Assembly (NCBI GenBank): GCA_046597185.1
Contig: JBKJLF010000399.1
Location: 1-6,681 of the forward strand
Source: CAMBDR01 sp046597185
GTDB taxonomy: Bacteria; Pseudomonadota; Gammaproteobacteria; Burkholderiales; Burkholderiaceae_D
Length of the DNA stretch: 6,681 nucleotides
Direction of reading: 5' to 3'
Below are positions 1-5,383 of this stretch, piece by piece; within the stretch, counting starts at the first letter, position 1, and the number at the start of each line of letters is the position of its first letter. Under the pieces are notes generated by a model. It was not told the origin of the DNA and ran no database searches. It worked only from the letters and a program-made list of their open reading frames with translations. A program made the translations under genes and the position numbers.

Positions 1-658
1 CGGTGTGTGCATCGCGGCACAAGATCGCGCAGGCCTAGAGCGCTTGCTACGCTACTGCGCCCGTCCACCTTTTGCGCTAGAACGGCTGCACCAACGTGGG
101 CAGAATGTAATCTACCACTGCCCCAAACCCCAACCAGGCGGCAAACAGCAGGATTTCATTTTAACGCCACTAGAACTCATCGATCGCATCGCCGCCCTAG
201 TGCCGCCACCGCGCAGCCATCGTCATCGTTACTTCGGTGTGCTAGCACCAAACTCACCGCAACGCGCCTTCGTCACGGCGATGGCGCAAGGCACTGTGCC
301 ACCATCTTCGTCAACCAATCAAGGCGATGTACCAGAATCGGCCAAGATCAATGGCAACGCCGATCAAGACGAGAAACCACATTCGCGTGCGCACTATCTG
401 TGGGCAATGCTGATCGCCAGAATCTATGAGGTTTTTCCACTACTGTGCCCGCAGTGCGGCGGGCAAATGCGGCTCATCGCCTTCATCACAAGCAGCGATG
501 AAGTGCGCAAGATTTTAGGGCACATCGGTGAGGATGCGACGGCCCCAAAAATCTCACCAGCCCGCGGGCCACCCTTGTGGGATGACTGCGATGCGCCTAG
601 TGATGAGGGTGTGGCGGAGCCGAACTGGGATGACGTCGATCAGAGCACTAGTTGGTGA
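1..658 (+). mobile_element. IS91-like insertion sequence, right part only (right end unresolved)
   Basis: The element is inferred from the transposase. IS91 relatives lack classical inverted repeats and do not duplicate their target; one terminus carries a short hairpin (ori end) and is expected a short way past the transposase stop. Only 6 bases separate that stop from the next gene, so the terminus must either fall in those bases or reach into the 3' end of the molybdoenzyme gene at about 665-720. I could not fix the boundary, so the feature stops at the transposase stop codon. The left end is outside the window. Confidence 0.65.
2..658 (+). CDS. IS91-family transposase, C-terminal part (5' end outside window)
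   Basis: This is the C-terminal part of an IS91-type transposase (Transposase_32-like), the HUH/Y2 class that moves by a rolling-circle type mechanism. The frame is open from position 2, so the gene starts to the left; the GTG at position 5 is internal. Family signatures seen: RLLRYCARPPFALERL near the left edge, the segment TPLELIDRIAALVPPPR followed by HRHRYFGVLAPNSPQR, then after a low-complexity linker the segment LCPQCGGQMRLIAFIT with a CxxC pair (codons at 446-457), and a tail with SPARGPPLW and the final DQSTSW. The tail resembles the normal C-terminus of the family, so the 3' end looks intact. The catalytic HUH and tyrosine region would lie outside the window, so activity cannot be judged. 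Its stop lies 6 bases from the stop of the convergent molybdoenzyme gene. Confidence 0.88.
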   Translation, partial: GVCIAAQDRAGLERLLRYCARPPFALERLHQRGQNVIYHCPKPQPGGKQQDFILTPLELIDRIAALVPPPRSHRHRYFGVLAPNSPQRAFVTAMAQGTVPPSSSTNQGDVPESAKINGNADQDEKPHSRAHYLWAMLIARIYEVFPLLCPQCGGQMRLIAFITSSDEVRKILGHIGEDATAPKISPARGPPLWDDCDAPSDEGVAEPNWDDVDQSTSW

Positions 659-664
659 GGGAAA

Positions 665-2959
665 TTAACGCGATGTTTTGCGTGAGGGGGTAGGGCTGTG
701 CTGTCTATCCGTTAAAGCCAGCGCTGCCAACTGAACCGCGATCCCGCTCAAGACCGAATTGCCGGACAAGGGGTCGCGCCAGTTTTCATCCAATAGCTCA
801 TTCATATTCACACCGGGGCGCTGGCCTGCCACTTGCATTTGAATGCCAGGCAAATCATGGCCCCAGCCATGCGGCAGGCTGATCACCCCCGGCATCATGT
901 CGTCACAAAATTTAACTTGCACCGCAATCCGGCCATGCGCGCTGCTCAATTGCGCCTGCGCGCCGTCGGCCACGCCGTGACGCGCCGCGTCTTGCGGATG
1001 CACCAGCGCTTCGCAGCGATACGGCCCCTTGGCCAACACGGGTAAATTATGCATCCAGCTATTGCCGGAACGCACGTCACGCCGCCCAATCAAGACCAAA
1101 TCAGCTGGTGCTTGTTGCAGTGCTGCGTAAACCCGTGCCAAATCTTGCAGCAGCGCGGGTTCAGCCAATTCAATTTTGCCCGAAGGCGTGCGCAATAGCT
1201 CGGGTACGCGCGCTTGCAAAGGCCCTAAATCGATGCCATTTTGCGCCGCTTTCACTTTCTCCAGATTCAAACCCTCTGGCGTTTGGCCATAGCGGTCGCC
1301 ATAAGGCCCCAGCCGCAGGGCAAAATCAATTTGCCGCTCGGGGCCGCTTAAACCTTTGGAAGCGGCAATAATCGCCTCAGCATACGGACCTGCCAAACGG
1401 TTAATGTCGTCAGCAAACCAGCCATCGTCCAGCACAAAAGGGTTGCTATCTGGCGCGCCTTGCACCATGCCCGTCAAGCGCGCCAGTAGTTGCCACTCTG
1501 GCGGCTGACCTTCTGGCATGGGCAAGATCGGTGCGCTAAAGCGGGTGAAATTACGGTACGCAAACTGTTGAAACGCCACATCAAAATGCGCATCTTCCAA
1601 CGGTGAAGGGCCGGGCAGGATGACATCGGCATGGCGCGTGGTTTCATTGAGATAGATATCAAAACTGAGCATAAAATCGAGTTGCTCCAATGCCTTGGAC
1701 AGGCGCGGCCCATTCGGTGCCGATAACACCGGATTAGAAGCGAGCGTAATTAAAGCGCGCACTTGTCCCGGCCCTTGCGTTTCAATTTCTTCGGCCAGGC
1801 AAGAGATGGGCAATTCGCCCAATACTTCAGGTGCCTGGCTCACGCGCGCATGACGCCGCCCCACCACAATCCCGCGCCCCTTGCCTGCTGGCCCCATGGT
1901 ATTGGTAGCAAATCCGGCGGCACGAGGAAATAACATGCCGCCCTCGCGATCCAGATTACCGGTCAAAATATTCACCACATCCACCAACCAGCTCGCCAGC
2001 GTGCCAAATTCCTGGGTGCAACTGCCAATGCGCGCATACAAGGCGCTGCGTGGGCTGCTTGCCAGTTGGCGCGCCAGTTGCTTGATGTTGTCGGCATCGA
2101 TACCGCAACGCGCCGCCATGGCTTCGGGCGCAAAAGCATGCACCGCTTGTTGCAATTCATCCCAGCCATTCAACCATTCGCGCAAACGCCCCGGTTGGCA
2201 CAGGTTTTCGGCAAACAGGGTATGCACCATGCCCAGCAATAAAAACACATCGCTACCGGGGCGAATAAAATAATGCTTATCAGCAAGGTGGGCCGTTTCG
2301 GTACGGCGCGGGTCGATCACCACCATGCGCCCACCGCGCGCACGCAAAGCCTTGGCCTTGCCACGAAAATCGGGCACGGTCCATAAACTACCATTGGAGG
2401 CCATCGGATTGGCCCCCAGGATCACCAATAAATCGGTGCGTTCGATATCGGGTACGGCGATTGAATAAAAGGTGCCATACATCCAGCCGCTGGCCAGTTG
2501 CTTGGGCATTTGGTCCAGCGTGGAGGCAGAAAACAGGTTACGTGTGCCAAGCGCGCGCGCCAATTTGGCGTAATATAACAACAAACCCGCTTTATGGGCA
2601 CCGGGATTACCCACCACCGCCGCCACCGCATCGTTGCCATATTGCTGGCGCAAGGGCAACAGCCGTTGTTCAATTTCGGCAAAGGCTTCATCCCAACTCA
2701 CCGCCACAAACTTGCCATCGCGCTTAACCAGGGGTTGGCGCAAACGGTCGGGGTCTTCATGTAAGTCTTTGATGGCGGTGCCCTTGGGACAAATATAGCC
2801 ATGGCTAAATACATCATTGGCATTGCCACGCACGCTGATTATTTGGTGACCATTCATCTTCAATTCCAGCCCGCAACAGGCTTCACAAAAGGGGCAAGTA
2901 CGGTAAACAGTGCTGGCAGCAGTGTTGGCAGCGGCGCTGGCAAATTCGGGAGCAGTCAT
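665..2959 (-). CDS. Molybdopterin-dependent [4Fe-4S] oxidoreductase (BisC/FdhA-like), 764 aa
   Basis: This is a complete soluble enzyme of the DMSO-reductase superfamily, binding a bis-pterin molybdenum (or tungsten) cofactor and one [4Fe-4S] cluster. Cluster ligands are C22, C25, C29 and C57 (TCPFCEACCG, then GYICPKG). K59 occupies the place of the conserved lysine between cluster and metal. The central domain carries LGANPMASNGSLWTVPDFRG (181-200) and VIDPRRTETA (214-223); the C-terminal pterin-binding domain starts near GRRDVRSGNSWMHNLP (625-640). Aligned by eye with formate dehydrogenase, the metal-ligand position is D149. There is no Tat or Sec signal, so it is probably cytoplasmic. The start at 2959 is chosen because AGGAAA lies 8 bases upstream and the Fe-S motif then begins at residue 22; a longer frame to 3148 has no family support. 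No redox partner or cofactor gene is adjacent, so the substrate is unknown. The last 15-20 residues look longer than usual and may derive from the neighbouring IS. Confidence 0.92.
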   Translation of the reverse strand: MTAPEFASAAANTAASTVYRTCPFCEACCGLELKMNGHQIISVRGNANDVFSHGYICPKGTAIKDLHEDPDRLRQPLVKRDGKFVAVSWDEAFAEIEQRLLPLRQQYGNDAVAAVVGNPGAHKAGLLLYYAKLARALGTRNLFSASTLDQMPKQLASGWMYGTFYSIAVPDIERTDLLVILGANPMASNGSLWTVPDFRGKAKALRARGGRMVVIDPRRTETAHLADKHYFIRPGSDVFLLLGMVHTLFAENLCQPGRLREWLNGWDELQQAVHAFAPEAMAARCGIDADNIKQLARQLASSPRSALYARIGSCTQEFGTLASWLVDVVNILTGNLDREGGMLFPRAAGFATNTMGPAGKGRGIVVGRRHARVSQAPEVLGELPISCLAEEIETQGPGQVRALITLASNPVLSAPNGPRLSKALEQLDFMLSFDIYLNETTRHADVILPGPSPLEDAHFDVAFQQFAYRNFTRFSAPILPMPEGQPPEWQLLARLTGMVQGAPDSNPFVLDDGWFADDINRLAGPYAEAIIAASKGLSGPERQIDFALRLGPYGDRYGQTPEGLNLEKVKAAQNGIDLGPLQARVPELLRTPSGKIELAEPALLQDLARVYAALQQAPADLVLIGRRDVRSGNSWMHNLPVLAKGPYRCEALVHPQDAARHGVADGAQAQLSSAHGRIAVQVKFCDDMMPGVISLPHGWGHDLPGIQMQVAGQRPGVNMNELLDENWRDPLSGNSVLSGIAVQLAALALTDRQHSPTPSRKTSR
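688..710. repeat. Short hairpin, candidate IS91 terminal structure
   Basis: GGGTAG (688-693) can pair with CTATCC (705-710), including one G-T wobble, around an 11-base loop. A second small stem lies just before it, ACGC (668-671) with GCGT (680-683). These sit about 10 to 50 bases after the transposase stop, where an IS91-type ori end would be expected, but they are also inside the last codons of the molybdoenzyme gene. Stems this short occur by chance, so the assignment is weak. Confidence 0.2.
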
Positions 2960-2967
2960 AATCAAAG

Positions 2968-2973
2968 TTTCCT
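2968..2973 (-). promoter_or_regulatory. Ribosome binding site deciding the molybdoenzyme start
   Basis: Read on the minus strand, AGGAAA lies 8 bases before the ATG at 2959-2957. It is the only good Shine-Dalgarno match near the candidate starts and supports the 764-residue form. Confidence 0.7.
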
Positions 2974-3078
2974 GATGGCTAATTAGGCGAAGTGAATGCG
3001 ATTTAATAATGCGACAGGTGGCTATGTTACCCGATTCCAAGGATTTTATGCGACTATTCATCCATTCTGGCCAAGGCT

Positions 3079-3087
3079 TGCTATACT
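3079..3087 (+). promoter_or_regulatory. Extended -10 promoter for the deacetylase operon
   Basis: TGCTATACT matches the extended -10 consensus TGnTATAAT with one mismatch in the hexamer. A -35 box at the usual spacing is not evident, which is normal for extended -10 promoters. Transcription would begin near 3094, leaving a leader of about 30 bases before the ATG at 3125. Confidence 0.5.
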
Positions 3088-3124
3088 TAAAACGCAACGC
3101 AAAGCGCACCGTAACGAAAGATGG

Positions 3125-3502
3125 ATGGCCATGCATTTTTTCTATCAAATCTCACCCGCGACCTGGTTCAAAATTGGCTTGTTCTCGCTACTGCTTGGCT
3201 GCGCTTCGGCGTGGTATTTGTTTGGCTCCAAAATGGGCATGCCCAAATTGACCATCAATACCAGCAATAAGCCTACCAGTGATGGCGCTACTGGCCCTGC
3301 TGGCACCACTGGCGCTGTCAGCAGCCACCACACCGCACAACAATTACAAGCCATTGCCCCGGAGGGAATACTCGACCAATATGTTGAATTTGCTGAATTA
3401 CTCGCCTTCGAGGATAGCGAAATCAAACCCGATTTTGTATTACCGCCCGCCATCGCCCCGATTGGCCTGCTCGACCCCGATTGGATTGGAGCCACCCCAT
3501 GA
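3125..3502 (+). CDS. Small membrane-anchored protein of unknown function, first gene of the deacetylase operon
   Basis: I do not recognise this 125-residue protein. Residues about 16-34 form one hydrophobic segment (IGLFSLLLGCASAWYLFG), followed by a basic and then low-complexity stretch, which suggests an inner-membrane anchor with the C-terminus probably outside. Residues 54-65 read as four Gly-X-Y triplets (GATGPAGTTGAV). The C-terminal half is acidic and Pro/Ile-rich (EFAELLAFEDSEIKPDF, PPAIAPIGLLDPDW). LLGC could be read as a lipobox, but hydrophobic residues continue past the Cys, so an anchor is preferred. The start is either 3125 or the second in-frame ATG at 3131; GAAAG at 3116-3120 is the only, weak, ribosome binding site. 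The stop overlaps the next start as ATGA, so the two are translationally coupled and likely work together, perhaps at the membrane. Function is unknown. Confidence 0.72.
   Translation: MAMHFFYQISPATWFKIGLFSLLLGCASAWYLFGSKMGMPKLTINTSNKPTSDGATGPAGTTGAVSSHHTAQQLQAIAPEGILDQYVEFAELLAFEDSEIKPDFVLPPAIAPIGLLDPDWIGATP
3488..3491 (+). promoter_or_regulatory. Ribosome binding site deciding the deacetylase start
   Basis: GGAG lies 7 bases before the ATG at 3499, inside the end of the upstream gene. Together with the ATGA overlap this fixes the start at 3499 and excludes the in-frame TTG at 3481. Confidence 0.75.
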
Positions 3503-5343
3503 AACTTTGCCTGCGCTACAAAAACTGGCTGGCTTGGCTGGCCTTGCCTATTTTACTGTGTGGTTTGCTATTGCCAATACAAACCACACAAATGGCTCAA
3601 GCAGCAACCCAAGCGGCACAGCCAGCGACCAAGCCAGTGGCCAAATCGACAGAGATGCCAATTTACCTCTACACCAGCCCCATCACCGACGCTTTCTTTA
3701 AAGCCAACGGTTCAAACTACGGCACTTTTTTACTTCGCTGGCGTGAATATTTAAAGCAGTACAGTAGCTTTCAACAAGTCAACCGACGCGAATTACTGGC
3801 AGGATTAAAGCCAGGCGTCTTGGTTTTGGGCTCCGCCGTGCTGTTGGACGAGCAAGAGCGTGCCGCCATTGAAGCCTATGCCAGCAACGGCGGAAACTTG
3901 CTGGTAAGCTGGGGCACGGGTGCGCGCGATGGCAAGGGTGGCTGGACAGGTTACCAATTTCTGGAACAATTAATGGATGTTAAAGTAATGGGCACGCTGG
4001 ATCGCCAACAAAATGAATGGTTTTTAAATCCCTTTGGCGATGGCCCCATCACCTACGCGGTGCCAGCGGGCAAGCGCATTTATCTGGGCCGCACGGCCGA
4101 AACACCGTTGCGCCTGCAAGCGGCACATCTGGCGGGGCGTTACATGGAATGGGGACGCCATCCCGGAACCAATAATGATACCGGTGCGATTGCCTACAGC
4201 GAAAAAAATGGTTCGCGCCGCGTGATGCTGGGTTTTTCTGAAGTAAGTTGGGAATTTGATCAGGACAGCGATTTAATTCCGATTTTCGACGCCAGCTTCG
4301 CCTGGTTACGCCACCAGATGCGGGCCTATACAGCGGCGTGGCCACAGGGCTATATTGCAGCCCACTTGCTGGAAATGGATACCGAAGATCGATTTCTGAG
4401 TGCCGAATGGTTTGCCCAGGATCTTGAAAAAGTCGGCATGAAAGCCACGTTTTTCTGTCTGACTTCGATCGCCAAAAACCACAAAAAGCTGGTCAATCAA
4501 TTATTTGACAAACATGAAATCGGTTTTCATGGCGATGTCCATGTCGGCTTCAAAGGCAAACCTGCAGCCCAGCAAGAACAGCGCATTGCTACCATGCAAA
4601 AAGACATGGTGACCACGCTGGAGCCGAACCATGTACTACGCCGCCCCGGTTTTCGCGCCCCAACCGAATCGTATGATGCCGATACCGAGCGCCTGTTGCG
4701 GCAACATGGCTTTGGTTACCATGTAAGTCAACCGGAGCAAACCGAGGCGCGCCTGCCGTTTTTTTCCCGCGCTGAAGAAAATCTGTCTTCCGAGCAAGCG
4801 TTGGTAGTCTTGCCACGCACGCAAAATGACGATTTAAACTATACCAAACTCAAAAAACAGCCGGAACAAATCAAAATTCAAATGGAAAAAGAGTTCAATT
4901 ACGTATTGGAAATGGGGGCCCTGGGCGTGCTTTCGATTCACTCACAAAACTATGTCAGCGGCGACTGGTTCAATGAAACAGGTTTCATACGCAAAGTGGT
5001 GCCAGACTACTTGCAGCGTCTGCAAAAACACAGGGAGCAGGTTTGGGTTGCAAGCGGCAGTGAAATCAGCGATTGGTGGCGCGAGCGCGCCCGGATTACG
5101 CAATCGGCCGGGTTGCCCGCCGAGCAATTGGCGTTTCAGGTAGCGGCACCCGGCACGACCAAAAAAGTGAGCTTTTTAATTACCCGGCCCATGCCAGGCA
5201 AGCAATTACCTTTGGTGGAAGCCTTGCAAGGCAATTTGCCGCAGCCTAAAATCAGGGTCATTGATGAATTTCGGGTGGCCCTGATATTTGATGCCTTGGA
5301 TGCCGGTAAGTATGGGTATCGGGTTCAATTCCCCGATCGATAA
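3499..5343 (+). CDS. Exported polysaccharide deacetylase with N-terminal amidotransferase-like domain, 614 aa
   Basis: The protein opens with a hydrophobic signal or anchor (residues 11-28) and a possible signal peptidase site at AQA (33-35), then an Ala/Pro/Lys linker. Residues about 53-275 look like a Rossmann/type-1 glutamine-amidotransferase-like domain (PGVLVLGSAVLLDEQERAAI, then SNGGNLLVSWGTGARDG); there is no Cys at the expected nucleophile turn, so it is probably not catalytic. Residues about 285-525 form a NodB-type (CE4-like) deacetylase: EMDTED (292-297) for motif 1, HGDVH (344-348) for the metal histidines, RRPGFRAP (381-388) for motif 3 and LSIHS (478-482) with H481 as likely general acid. 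Residues 535-614 look like a small beta domain. By family, it would remove acetyl groups from N-acetylated sugars in the periplasm. The partner gene upstream overlaps by 4 bases. No glycosyltransferase or synthase is nearby, so the substrate polymer is unknown. Confidence 0.87.
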   Translation: MKLCLRYKNWLAWLALPILLCGLLLPIQTTQMAQAATQAAQPATKPVAKSTEMPIYLYTSPITDAFFKANGSNYGTFLLRWREYLKQYSSFQQVNRRELLAGLKPGVLVLGSAVLLDEQERAAIEAYASNGGNLLVSWGTGARDGKGGWTGYQFLEQLMDVKVMGTLDRQQNEWFLNPFGDGPITYAVPAGKRIYLGRTAETPLRLQAAHLAGRYMEWGRHPGTNNDTGAIAYSEKNGSRRVMLGFSEVSWEFDQDSDLIPIFDASFAWLRHQMRAYTAAWPQGYIAAHLLEMDTEDRFLSAEWFAQDLEKVGMKATFFCLTSIAKNHKKLVNQLFDKHEIGFHGDVHVGFKGKPAAQQEQRIATMQKDMVTTLEPNHVLRRPGFRAPTESYDADTERLLRQHGFGYHVSQPEQTEARLPFFSRAEENLSSEQALVVLPRTQNDDLNYTKLKKQPEQIKIQMEKEFNYVLEMGALGVLSIHSQNYVSGDWFNETGFIRKVVPDYLQRLQKHREQVWVASGSEISDWWRERARITQSAGLPAEQLAFQVAAPGTTKKVSFLITRPMPGKQLPLVEALQGNLPQPKIRVIDEFRVALIFDALDAGKYGYRVQFPDR

Positions 5344-5375
5344 GCGACCAGTTAAGAACATCTCAACCAGTCGCT
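5343..5375. terminator. Imperfect hairpin between convergent stop codons, possible terminator
   Basis: AGCGAC (5343-5348) pairs with GTCGCT (5370-5375); after two mismatches, GTT (5351-5353) can also pair with AAC (5365-5367) around an 11-base loop. It lies within the 40 bases between the two convergent stops. There is no T-run on either side, so intrinsic termination would be weak. Confidence 0.3.
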
Positions 5376-5383
5376 AAACCACA

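Larger units (their letters stand above)
2960..3124. other. Divergent intergenic region between the molybdoenzyme and the deacetylase operon
   Basis: This 165-base AT-richer stretch must hold the promoters for both directions. A rightward extended -10 is clear (see separate entry). For the leftward gene I looked for -35/-10 pairs on the minus strand and found only poorly spaced AT-rich hexamers (for example around 3043-3048), so no leftward promoter is called. ATCA-N8-TGAT (2961-2976) is a small inverted repeat overlapping the leftward ribosome binding site; it is too short to name as an operator. Frames running through this region lack coding support. Confidence 0.6.

Noticed and set aside
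833..2727. Several + strand open frames inside the molybdoenzyme gene
   Set aside because: They are antisense shadows with no recognisable domains or ribosome binding sites, while the minus-strand frame shows full family motifs.
2961..2976. FNR/CRP-like operator before the molybdoenzyme
   Set aside because: ATCA-N8-TGAT is only a 4-base inverted repeat in the wrong orientation and spacing for the FNR consensus TTGAT-N4-ATCAA, and it overlaps the ribosome binding site.
2996..3124. Earlier start of the small membrane protein at 2996
   Set aside because: It would place the start upstream of the extended -10 promoter at 3079-3087, and the extra 43 residues look non-coding; the hydrophobic segment follows naturally from 3125.
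2960..3148. N-terminal extension of the molybdoenzyme frame by 63 residues
   Set aside because: The extension has no family similarity, runs through the divergent promoter region into the opposite gene, and a good ribosome binding site sits before the ATG at 2959.
3197..3208. Lipobox (LLGC) making the small protein a lipoprotein
   Set aside because: The residues after the Cys stay hydrophobic and aromatic (ASAWYLFG), which fits a membrane-spanning segment better; it cannot be fully excluded.
3481..3498. TTG start for the deacetylase
   Set aside because: The ATG at 3499 has GGAG 7 bases upstream, gives a typical signal sequence and makes the ATGA overlap.
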